From: a virus
Reading direction: 5' to 3' (one strand)
IMG/VR virus record: IMGVR_UViG_3300028844_006119
Span: 1-64,000 of that record
DNA length: 64,000 bases
Below are positions 44,601-53,900 of this stretch, piece by piece. The notes beneath the pieces were generated by a model. That model was not told the DNA's origin. It was given only the letters and a program-made list of their open reading frames with translations, and made no database searches. Position 1 is the first letter of the stretch. Each line of letters starts with the position of its first letter. The translations under genes and the position numbers were made by a program.

Positions 44601-47600
44601 TCATCAACAAGGTGTACCGCTACTCGTTGGTGAACGGAGGAGCGATCAACACCGCAGGAACGGATGGATTTGCAGGGGCCGACTCCGACGACTACATCAA
44701 CAAGAACAAGATGTTCGAGATCGTGCTTGTCTGCATTGATGATGGCTTCCCAGTAGAGCCGTTTAAGGGCCTTGCTGAGTACTTTGACCTGCCAGCGTCT
44801 ACAGCTCTGGCACTTCCCGCCCCGCCAGCGTTCAATGTGCAGTCAATGGTCAGAACTGGGGCCGACGCAGGCACAGTTCTGGGCCCATGGGAAGTGGTCC
44901 AGCAGGCCATGACCTGGCTCTTCCAGTTCCTGACCTCCGCAGGGTTTGACGTTCCAGAAGAGTTCGTCGTCACGCCGGACTCGGTGCTAAAGAAGCTGAC
45001 CCAGACGTTCTTCGTGGACTACGTCGTAGGAGATACAACATGCGAGCAGATCACTCGTATGAAGTTCCTGGAGCCTACGTCTGTGACTGCGTATGGGAAC
45101 CGGCCCTGCTTTAACTACACCTGGTACGAGACGGACACCACTGCCGCGTCCATTACTTCGGGAGTCATCACCCTGCCGCTAGCAGGCCTTGATGGGGCGG
45201 AACTCGTCTTCTCTCTTGAGACCCTAGGCTCCAAGGAGCAGGTGTCGGCCACCCTGAGCACCTCCATCTCTACCGAGGAAGACCCGGCCACTTTTGTGTC
45301 TCTGCTTCAGAGCGAGATGGACGCCGATAGCGCCAAGCTTCTGTTCACCTATGAGCAGGTCGGGGATCACACGCTCACGTTGACAGTGACGAGCGTCCAG
45401 GAAGGCATTGACGTAAAAATCTCCGGGGATGCCGACCAGGCAACGGACGCTACTCGCCTCATTGGATTCAGCGAGGCGGGCGCAGACTTCACGGAGATTA
45501 CTCTCAACGACCCCGGAGTGGCATACACCCCCAAATCCGTACCGGAGAGGGGAGAACAGCAAGCGAAAGTAATATTCAGCCTCTTGGGGACCACGTACGG
45601 GGTGGCCTTCACCGGAGCCCTAAGCGACTTCGGATCCCCGGAAGTAGGGGACACGATCACAGACAACGCCGGGCAAGCGGTTAATATCGTGGGCATGGTG
45701 CAGTCCACCGATGACGGCAAAGTCCTGTTTCTGCATGACACCGCAGCTCTCGGAGTAGGGCCCTATGTGATCAACGCGGTATCCTACGCGGTATCCTCCC
45801 TTGTCCACTCCTCCATAAACGGAGGCAGCCTCACTATCGCGGCCGCAGCCACGGACGGGGTCGCGGATACCGGGGGACTGGCCAGCCAGCTCACTTCGGG
45901 GGAGTATGCGACACTGGCTTCCCTATCCCTGGGAGTCTCCTCTTCGGCGGTAGGCCAGAAAGCGATCATCGAGGCCTTCGGGACAGGTGAAGTCACCTCT
46001 TCGGCCAAAGCCTGGATCTTTGACGAGATTATGCGGGCCCCCGCATATGCTACGGAGTTCCCGTCTTACGACCTCGGGGATGCCGGGATCACCGTTTATT
46101 GGTCAGAAGACATTAGTGTGGCCTCGGCAGCTGTGGATTCGGGAACGGCCCTGTCCATGACAATTACGTGCGGAAATCTGCCCACATTGCTGTCCTCAGT
46201 GGTCATCGGGACTGCGTCCCTGGGGCCCGGGTACGCGTACTTCGGGTACTCCGCGTTTACCGTCAGTGGGTCGACGTCCACTGACCTGTTGACCTACTCG
46301 GACTATTCTTTTTACGGAGAAGTAGACGGCGCAGGCTGGGGCAGCTCTTTCGAGCCCTCTTCGGTGTCAGAGGTCGACGCCCTATTGGGGCTATTAAACG
46401 CGTCTGTCGGCAGCAGCTACGACGTAGAGACTATTGTTCAGTCCCTCAACGCCCACAGCACGATCCCCTTCTTGGACAGTGATGGCACTGCGCGGGCTGT
46501 CCTGTTCTACGTCCCGGTAGACTCCTCGGCCTTCCTGCAAGTTGGAGGGGAGAGCACCATAGGAGTTCGAGCTCTGAGCCCCCTGACTGCCGGGTTCGGG
46601 GTCACGATGGACTCTGTAACCATTCCCGCTGCTTCGTCGTTTGCAGGGGGGACTTCGGACTACCCAATCAGATCCGCAGGCACAAGTGCTACCGGGGAGT
46701 CTCACACGGTCTACATGCACCCGACAGCGCCCACTCTGTTCTCTGCTACGGCGGGGGCAGCGGAGCTGCTGTACGTAGCTACTGGGTCCGAAGCTCCGTT
46801 CCAGGTCTTCCCAGGAGAGACATCTTCCGGGAAGATTGCTCCCAAGGATCTGTACCGGGATCTAAACCTCTCTACCCATTACGCCGATGCGAAGACCTTT
46901 ACTGCGACTTTCTCGTCTGAGGGCTACGCATCTCCCCTGCTGGCAGGGGTTCGGACCGGGACAGACATTCTCAGGGTCTACGAGCAGAAGGTAAGCCTTG
47001 CAGTAGCCGGCTCGGGCGGCGAAGTTCTGCCTGAGAAGTTCGACCGTGTGGTAGCCGTACAGTCTACCTACGGGTCCTCCGTCATCAACCTGCCCACTCT
47101 CAACACAGGGGCCAACGAGTTCACCTTCTTGAGCGCGTCTTCGGACCTTGAGCGGGATGAGATCGTCCCGGGAGACATTCTGTTCATCGAGGAGGGAGAT
47201 GACCTAGGCGCATACATCGTCCAGTCTGTCTCTGACACGTCGATCACTCTCGACAGGGGCCTGACAACTACCACCGTGCAGATGTACAAGGCGGGCAACG
47301 ACGGAAGCATTGACTCCGGGACGGCATTTACAGACACCAATGCCCCGTTTACTGCGGATGATGTTGGAAGGCATCTGACTATCTTCTGCTCCAACTATGA
47401 GGGCGTAGACGGCAGCTACCAAATCACCGCCGTCACAGACAGCGCCACCGTTGAGCTCGATATCCCGGACGGGGCTTTCCCGGTCACGGAGACCGGAGTT
47501 CACTACGCCGTAGTCAAGGCTCCTATTGACGATCTAGGAGATTCGGACATCGAGGGGGCGACTGCGCTCCACGGTCTGGTGCCGATCCGGATCTACAACC

Positions 47601-48544
47601 ACATCCCCACAGAGTGGCGGGTGGCGTCCTATCACCCGACGGTTTCCCGGGCATCCTCTGATCTCATCTGCACCTATGCTGGAGCTAATTACCCCGCAGA
47701 TAACGCTCATATTCGGGACTTGAGCTACGGCCCGGTACGGGGCTATCTGCAGCCCTATGAGATTGTCCGAGAGAAGGTCGTCCACATCTCGTCCACAGCC
47801 ATGAAGGCCCAGGGAAGAGACAACGGCTTGTACTACTTTGACGTGCGGACAAAGTCCCTTGGAGGCGACTCCGTCTACAACATCCCAAAGGAGACGCCCC
47901 TTACGCCCATCTTCGGTACATATTCCGCCGAAGGCTACCGGATGGAGGTAGCGGACCCTCTGTTCTCTTACTCCCTGAAGGAGCGGGCAACTCTGCACTT
48001 CACATCCAGGTTCCTGCCGGCAGATCTCAATGATATTGAGGACAACAAGGTAAGCATTGAGGGGCTCTCAATGAATATCAAGCACGAGTACTCCGCCCTC
48101 GTCTCCTCAGTTCAGTCTCTGCTCCTGTCATCGGACAACCGGACACTATGCGCCGATCCTCTGGCTCGGCATTTCCTGCCCTCATACGTGTACTTCGACG
48201 TGTCCGCTTCAGGAGGCAACGCCTCTATGGGCAACGCGATTGCGAGCTATATCGACGGACTGGAGCCGGATGAGAGACTGGATGTGTCCATCTTTGAGAA
48301 GTACCTCCATCAGTATGAGGTCACCTCGTATTCCCATCCGCTGACTGTCCAGATCATCACATATGACTTGGACCGGAAGGCGGTGCTAACGAAGTCCCAC
48401 GATGGCATCGGAGGCAGAGAGGACGAGGCGGACTTTAATGGCAGCCACAGGACTACCTACTACATTCCTGGAGAGGTCCGGACAGATTCCGAAGAGACAG
48501 ATATTCCTGACGGAGAGCGCATCTACATCAAGGGGAGAAGCTAG
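41660..48544 (+). CDS. Giant baseplate-J/gp6-like protein, 2294 aa
   Basis: AAGGAAAATTTCC precedes the ATG. The N-terminal 270 residues follow baseplate J/gp6: a helical start (QAQQIKDLLVEKMEAYDPTL), then strands with AETVSVQ and EEYNVEANTITSVSGINGIS, then SLNTRRGIRARM. J/gp6 proteins form the wedge ring of contractile tails. They are usually 300-700 residues, so about 1700 extra residues make a very long arm. That arm carries several copies of a short beta module of the type L-x-I-x-x-G-x-N-x-G-x-Y-x-I (near 43.41, 43.68, 44.57, 47.19 and 47.38 kb). The same module recurs in the proteins at 50.9 and 56.7 kb. Confidence 0.7.
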   Translation: MANTDSQAQQIKDLLVEKMEAYDPTLNTAQGSAFYAQVVAPVFSAMGVDPFDTDIEEFLLTRLRQEFPSMPAEKGDAVVDLLIRPLQLLLESFKRELQIIRAGQSVNNSDVMRLADAEDLAANFFVTRRTGTRASGIVRLYFNQPTFVSILVTTQFRTGEGLAFFPNIPQFFRAETVSVQRSGDQYYIDITVVAEDEGEEYNVEANTITSVSGINGISRVTNLFEFGGGSIAETGPELLSRTKASLTERSLNTRRGIRARMFSEFTDIRNMEVVGYGDPEMKRDRITGGGGMDNVCSGMCFIVGRYAMLFTMFEDHGVDADRFLKDGDTLDLNFWKFLYAPSKEKAMQRFAVESVIYNSAGDLENIPTVYLVKLDDAPDMDVPVASALPGVLPGVFFTGYSTATITISGIPGGITNPDDEGRILVEDGAVHIGGHYDVYVRPSSSNSGTASTSIERGKFALHEGTDLVTSGEISAPLLLTEGHLSNKVHARLRLFIVPISGTLGEGEVITQFDGSGVLEDDTSAYLLDLDLSEGYADLAALTSDNEWTAGRYIKGRTSGATARIISISQTLWSDLGVTHGMTLNVINGADAGVYKILDVRGIELVLDLEMTVLGQGYRYRITDESSVDVFNPQFQIFPFAEATANDLSTVIGTPTVRVYQDLSLYGVATGHILEILSGDNKGEYTIQGFDDILGPQAPILDRVLRATDSDLEYRIFKAGVGLTAPLIRISPGGVEALDASGQSSGFVIPPSESVGAEAHAAFSGAKAAYLGLNGFVLPDPGPTWMPSANTVVDIDTMDPATLAYIEQYYGTPADCYSRGCTEYEDSYIAVINIVDMPNGSGGHDIRVHLDLDLPTEATAFLQTLRTWLVSIVDSFEMGDDFRSLIDLFAPVSLDAVDTTSWNIIAQYEVLIPQEIFDGCNNVFVAIPEYNWGNEFGNDVTFQDAMDKYNNGELKGGKPALTKAAPGSALTVLSGANAGSYVINKVYRYSLVNGGAINTAGTDGFAGADSDDYINKNKMFEIVLVCIDDGFPVEPFKGLAEYFDLPASTALALPAPPAFNVQSMVRTGADAGTVLGPWEVVQQAMTWLFQFLTSAGFDVPEEFVVTPDSVLKKLTQTFFVDYVVGDTTCEQITRMKFLEPTSVTAYGNRPCFNYTWYETDTTAASITSGVITLPLAGLDGAELVFSLETLGSKEQVSATLSTSISTEEDPATFVSLLQSEMDADSAKLLFTYEQVGDHTLTLTVTSVQEGIDVKISGDADQATDATRLIGFSEAGADFTEITLNDPGVAYTPKSVPERGEQQAKVIFSLLGTTYGVAFTGALSDFGSPEVGDTITDNAGQAVNIVGMVQSTDDGKVLFLHDTAALGVGPYVINAVSYAVSSLVHSSINGGSLTIAAAATDGVADTGGLASQLTSGEYATLASLSLGVSSSAVGQKAIIEAFGTGEVTSSAKAWIFDEIMRAPAYATEFPSYDLGDAGITVYWSEDISVASAAVDSGTALSMTITCGNLPTLLSSVVIGTASLGPGYAYFGYSAFTVSGSTSTDLLTYSDYSFYGEVDGAGWGSSFEPSSVSEVDALLGLLNASVGSSYDVETIVQSLNAHSTIPFLDSDGTARAVLFYVPVDSSAFLQVGGESTIGVRALSPLTAGFGVTMDSVTIPAASSFAGGTSDYPIRSAGTSATGESHTVYMHPTAPTLFSATAGAAELLYVATGSEAPFQVFPGETSSGKIAPKDLYRDLNLSTHYADAKTFTATFSSEGYASPLLAGVRTGTDILRVYEQKVSLAVAGSGGEVLPEKFDRVVAVQSTYGSSVINLPTLNTGANEFTFLSASSDLERDEIVPGDILFIEEGDDLGAYIVQSVSDTSITLDRGLTTTTVQMYKAGNDGSIDSGTAFTDTNAPFTADDVGRHLTIFCSNYEGVDGSYQITAVTDSATVELDIPDGAFPVTETGVHYAVVKAPIDDLGDSDIEGATALHGLVPIRIYNHIPTEWRVASYHPTVSRASSDLICTYAGANYPADNAHIRDLSYGPVRGYLQPYEIVREKVVHISSTAMKAQGRDNGLYYFDVRTKSLGGDSVYNIPKETPLTPIFGTYSAEGYRMEVADPLFSYSLKERATLHFTSRFLPADLNDIEDNKVSIEGLSMNIKHEYSALVSSVQSLLLSSDNRTLCADPLARHFLPSYVYFDVSASGGNASMGNAIASYIDGLEPDERLDVSIFEKYLHQYEVTSYSHPLTVQIITYDLDRKAVLTKSHDGIGGREDEADFNGSHRTTYYIPGEVRTDSEETDIPDGERIYIKGRS

Positions 48545-50943
48545 TGGCCTCCCCTTACGTAGAAAACCTCAAGCCTGGGGAGTCCGATACAGGAGTCAAC
48601 CCCGAGGGACTCCTGTATTTCGGAGTGCGTGACCTGGACTCGAGGATCAATCGGGCCTCGGTGAACAGCATAGCTACGTTCTCTAAGACTCAATATCTTC
48701 CTACGGCTATCCCCGGCAGCGTCAACACGTACTTTGATGTATTCAATGACGCCCTCCCAGAGTCACGCCCTGCTGGGACCGTGGAGAGGAGTATTGACGA
48801 AGAGGTCCCCTACGACTCCACCGGAGACACAGTCCTCGACAGTACGTACGGCCCCGTTCTCCTAGTCGAGAAGGCAGTGAATGGGGAAGCTACTGAGCGA
48901 GGGGTGCTATTCGTAGAGGCCGACATTTCCGAGACATCTCCGGTGGGCTGCGAGATTCAGGTAGGGATTCAGAGCTACACCCCGTCCTCCGCCGACTACT
49001 TCGCCGATGCTACATACACGGGAGTCGTTGCGGGCTTTGTGTACTGGCCGCTGAATACTGGCGTCTTCGTCTTCTTTAAGGACGACGGAGGAACTCTGAA
49101 GATCGAGGTCGCAGGGCCGGCGCAGGATGGAGCAGGGACCCGGCTGGTGTCTACAACCACAGACTACGACTGGTCCACAAACCTGCACGCTCCCGACAGC
49201 ATCCGAGTGGTCCTGGACCCCACCAGCAGGCTCTCGAAGGTGTTCGTGTTCATCACCTCAGAGTCCGACGGTACCTACTCCGAGACTCTCCTGTTCGAGT
49301 CCACTCTTGAGGCGCTGGGCACTCTCCAGGCGGCGGCTCGGATCGGAAATTACTACGCAGAGGCTCCCCCCAATAAGGTCGTAGCATTCGCGGGCATCGA
49401 CTCCGGCCTGGTGGCGGACTTCGTGGAGATCCACAACATCAATGTCGAGGGGTACGGACTGTTCCTTCTTGGGGCTGGGTCGTCAGTTCCCACGTCCGTT
49501 GCGTCTCGCAGGCCCTCAGACTCCACAGTCGTCTCTGTCTACTCCGATACCCCGGAGTGGGACAGAGAGGAAGTCCTAGGTAGCGTCACAGAAACCGATA
49601 CAGCGTTCACCATCGAGAACTCAGATGCGGGCAACGCGGGCATCTACAAGGAGGACTCGGACCTCAGAAATGAGAGATTCCTGGTGGTCATGCAGGGCTC
49701 TGTGCGCTCATCTGTGCATGAGGGGTCCTTCAGTACTGGGGCGGGGATCGATATCGACGACGGGTCCAACGTGACCGCGATTCGATTTCTAGACGACTTC
49801 TCTACCTACCGGATCGGGCTGTGGGCTGTGCCGGGCTCAGACCTAAACAACACCAACAACTTCTCCGCAGTAGACAGTAGCTGGAATGAGACCACCCCTG
49901 AGGTCCTGGTGATTGCCGACGCGGCCCAGGGGTTCTGCAATGTCTGGGTCTCTGAGGACCCGGCCGTGGCAGTCTCGTCTCTGGATACTGTCTCGATAGC
50001 GCAGGCGTACTCTACGCAAGGGCCTAAGTACTCCGGCTTACCGAAGATGGGTGTGGGATTTGTAGACTCCGACGCTACTACTTTGGCCCACACGGGGTCA
50101 TTTACCCTCTCCAAGCTATTTGTTCTCCCGAACTTCCGGGCGTTTGTCCCTCATCTCCCTTCCGCCGTAGGAAATCTTCCTAGCAGCTCGGGATCTTGGA
50201 GCTCGTGGAGTGCTTACGGGTCAGCTACTCCAGGAGATTTCAGCACCGCCGTGGACGTCACTGATCCGGTCTGGGCCATCGTCCCTACTTCCCCTTCGAG
50301 CTACGACTACTACTCCATGCTCCTAACCGACTCCACCTACCTGGCAGGGGAGAGCGGGATCTCGGTCGTCGCCAAGATCCAGGTCAAAACATGGACCGAC
50401 CAGTTCGGGGCCGTGGACTCTATCCGAGTGCCTACGTGTGGGATCATTGCCATAGACGTGGGAGAGGGGCTATTCCTCCAACTACAGTGCCTCCTCTCCG
50501 ATACAGGAGAAAAATACATTTTCGTGTCAGAGGATGCCCAGGACTATGTGGAGGTCCTGAACCAAACAGAAGCAGGCCAGAAGATCTCTGCGCTAGTAGA
50601 CTTCGCGGAGCCCCACACCTATCTGGTGTCTTATCGCCCCGGCTACGGAGTTCAGGTGTTTGTAGACTTCGCCTCAGTCCCCGCTATCTCCTTGGCCTGG
50701 TCTGAGGAGTCGGCAGTCAAGAGATCAAGCGATTACCTATCTGCCGGGCAGACCGCGTCCGTGGGTGTGATCCCGTACTCGACCTCGGGGGAATCCGCCG
50801 AGCTGGAGATCGGAATTATCGGTGTATCTGTGGGCAGCGGCTTTGACTTCGCCACGAGGATGGTCGTCGAGGATGAGATACTGGAGTCGAGCATCTACGG
50901 AGCGGAAGCGAACATCTTCGTAGACGTCTCGGATGAGGACTAA
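48544..50943 (+). CDS. Large beta-rich virion protein, 799 aa
   Basis: It begins with GTG overlapping the previous stop. The sequence is strand-dominated, with several stretches resembling concanavalin/LamG-like jelly rolls (for example YTGVVAGFVYWPLNTGVFVF and IRVVLDPTSRLSKVFVFITS; VFVDFASVPAISLAWSEES later). These folds often bind glycans. It overlaps the next gene by one base (TAATG). It is probably a fibre, spike or baseplate arm exposed to the host. The domain assignment is by pattern only. Confidence 0.55.
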   Translation: MASPYVENLKPGESDTGVNPEGLLYFGVRDLDSRINRASVNSIATFSKTQYLPTAIPGSVNTYFDVFNDALPESRPAGTVERSIDEEVPYDSTGDTVLDSTYGPVLLVEKAVNGEATERGVLFVEADISETSPVGCEIQVGIQSYTPSSADYFADATYTGVVAGFVYWPLNTGVFVFFKDDGGTLKIEVAGPAQDGAGTRLVSTTTDYDWSTNLHAPDSIRVVLDPTSRLSKVFVFITSESDGTYSETLLFESTLEALGTLQAAARIGNYYAEAPPNKVVAFAGIDSGLVADFVEIHNINVEGYGLFLLGAGSSVPTSVASRRPSDSTVVSVYSDTPEWDREEVLGSVTETDTAFTIENSDAGNAGIYKEDSDLRNERFLVVMQGSVRSSVHEGSFSTGAGIDIDDGSNVTAIRFLDDFSTYRIGLWAVPGSDLNNTNNFSAVDSSWNETTPEVLVIADAAQGFCNVWVSEDPAVAVSSLDTVSIAQAYSTQGPKYSGLPKMGVGFVDSDATTLAHTGSFTLSKLFVLPNFRAFVPHLPSAVGNLPSSSGSWSSWSAYGSATPGDFSTAVDVTDPVWAIVPTSPSSYDYYSMLLTDSTYLAGESGISVVAKIQVKTWTDQFGAVDSIRVPTCGIIAIDVGEGLFLQLQCLLSDTGEKYIFVSEDAQDYVEVLNQTEAGQKISALVDFAEPHTYLVSYRPGYGVQVFVDFASVPAISLAWSEESAVKRSSDYLSAGQTASVGVIPYSTSGESAELEIGIIGVSVGSGFDFATRMVVEDEILESSIYGAEANIFVDVSDED

Positions 50944-53900
50944 TGCCCAGTAGAACTACCAGTACCCACCGCTTCAGCGTACAGCCGCTTACTCATCGGC
51001 CGGTGGGGGATGTTACTCCCGCAGAAGCTACGGGGATCATTGGCTCGTCCCAGATCTTCAGCGCGGCGGGGTCTACTGTCGGCGGGCAGCATCTAGAGGG
51101 CATGACGTTCGCGTGGACGGTCTCATCTCCCGAGGGATCCGCTGTAGAGAGTGTGGTTTTCGTGGAGAGCAACGGCTCTCAGGTTCGTCTGGACGCAGAC
51201 GTGACAGGCACCTATGTCCTGACCATGACCCCCACGTACGAGGGGGTCTCAGGGGACGTCGTTACGGCGCCGGCCTTCTTCTCTCCCATCATTGTCCCCG
51301 CGGTGAAGCGTCTGGCGCCTGACGGGAACTTCATGTTCACCGTTCTGTCCGACTTCTGGTCCCTGGTCAACGATAGGCAGGCGTTCCCTGTGCTGTGGTC
51401 GGGCTACACCCAGATAGTGGCCTCCGACTTCCTGCGGGCCCTTCAGGTCGATAGATCTAAGTCTATTGCGACAATTCAGGCCCTCTTCCAGAAGAGACAC
51501 ATCCCGATTTTCCCCAGGATGGACATAGATTCTTCTGACTTGGACATGTTTCTCGGAAACCACCAAAGTGGGAGCTCGGCGTTTACCGGCAACGTCACTT
51601 TCGTGGACAAGGGGATCTTGGTTTCTCCGACAGAGTTCCTGCTTCTGAACACCGCGACCTCGTCGGCCGTGGGAACGAGCATCAGTCTCTACTCCGGTGC
51701 AAACGCAGGGGAGTACCTGATCAGCAGGCTTAACCCGTCGGAGTCGGGGTACATAGTCTCCGAAGCCTCGCCGTTCCCGGACTACAGATCTACTATCTCG
51801 GTATCGGGCGTGGACCTGGTATCCACGGGGTCGGACACGGTATACGCGACCTCTACCGATTTTGCGGCTGCGGGGGCAGTAGCGGGAGATGTTTTACGTA
51901 TCAAGAGCGGACTTAACGCGGGGTACCATAGGCTCACCGCAGTAGGGACGGCTGACGGACTCTCCAACAACAAGACCCTCCAGCTTGCCGCCCCGATCTC
52001 TGCTGGCTCGAACATGCAGTTCGATGTGTTTACGGCCACTCGAGCGTCGTATCTGAAGTCCGAGGCTGCCACTACGAATACCGTATACATTCCCAGGTCC
52101 GACGCGGACTTGGACGCCTACGCGGTAGCGGCCCTGACCTCGACGGGAGGAGAGATCGTCTCCGACTACGAGATCCTGGTCAGCCAGCGGCATTTGATCG
52201 ATTCGGCTCTGGGAAGCCGGATACTCATCAAGACAGGATCCCTTAGCGGGAACTACTTTACTGTCTCATCGTTCAATCCGTCCAGGACAGGATTTATCGT
52301 CTCAGACCCGTTCTCCGGTGACTCATACCCAGAGCCGGTGACCTACGAAATTTCGGTTTCGGCGTCCATCCAGGATCGACTCCTTGTCCTGGACGGGGTG
52401 GGCCACGACATTGCATCGTATGCGCTGCTTGAGGGGCTCCCTACGGAGAGCGAAGGAGGCCGAGGAGACCTCTGGGCAATTACACTGAAGGACCCCACGG
52501 CCCCATCTAGGCGAGAAGGGCTGGAGTGGCGCATTGGTTCCACTATCTTGCTAAATAGCATTGACCATCTGGAGAGTTACGGAGTCAGCGCCGGAGACCA
52601 GATCGTCTTTGAGATCGAACGTGTGGATCTCCAGAAGTCGGCCTTCCTGTACTGCACCGTAACCGGGGTACGGGACGGGCAGGTGTCCTTTGAGCTGGGG
52701 ACCTCCCCCCTAAGCAGCGGGACAGCAGGACAACCGGATCCCGGGAATGTCGAAGAGATCTTTAGCGAGCTATCGGTTCCGTCGGTGGCACTCTCAGACG
52801 CTACGGGCGCTCCGATCTACACATCTAGTGCCCTGGAGGTCTACAGCTTCCTGACGGGATCCAGCTTCTCATCCAAGTTCTTTAATCTGCCCCTGGACGC
52901 GGAAACGCAGATTGACATAGACGAGTTCTTCTCCGTGAGACTCATTCCGCGGTACATAGTTCGGAATACGGCCATTGGGCTGGACCCTGAGGGCGACTTC
53001 GAAGACAGTCCGATATTCTCTGTCCCGGCCTTGGTGGAGTATATAACCCCGGAATCCGTAGACTCCACGGAAAGTGGCTACTTGCTGGTGGCCAAGGACG
53101 GTACCCAAAAAGACCTGAGTACTTTGCCCGTAAAGTTGACGGAGAATTCAGACTTCACGGTATCGGCGAACTCCGTAAAAGGCAGCACCGCAAGCATCCA
53201 GGCAGGAGTGGCTACTATTGTCCTGTCTGATGTGGACCTAGTGGCCCTAGACATCCGAGTGGGGGACTCAATAGAGCTCTTGAGTGGGATCAGTCAGGGC
53301 GTCTACTCCATCGCCGCTATCGTATCCAGGTCGTCCCTGAGAGTCGGGGCCCGGCTCTCCGATAGCTCCCTGCCGGTGTCTACAGAGACGTCGGTCTCGT
53401 TTACGATTGCTCGGCAGACTTCTGGGGTGTTCCTTAGATTCACTGAGCCGTACCTCACCGCCTCTCCGGCCCCAGAGAAGCTGTGGGCTCCTATGATCTT
53501 GGTAGATAACTTCAAGTACATCGAGGACAACTTTGGGGTTCTTGTAGGCGTGTCTCGGCAGGACATCGACCAGTACGGGACTACCCAACTGTCCTACAAG
53601 TCTGCAGTACGGGGACTGATGTACAGCTGGGCTACGGGGCCCACGTTCAGGTCTGCGGAGATTGGGGCACACATCCTCCTGGACGCCCCAGTATCGGAGG
53701 TCCTGGGGGAGGTCGTCGAGGTCAATGACGACTATGCCGGCAGCAGAGGCAGGATCGTCATTGAAGATCTTGCGGATGATGGGGAGACGGGGAAGGGGAT
53801 TCTTAGGACCTACCTCTACCCAAATCGGGACGAGTTCAACTTCGAGGGGTTCTACGGCTTGGGATTAAACCCCGAGACGGGAGATCCGTTTAAGTCCGGA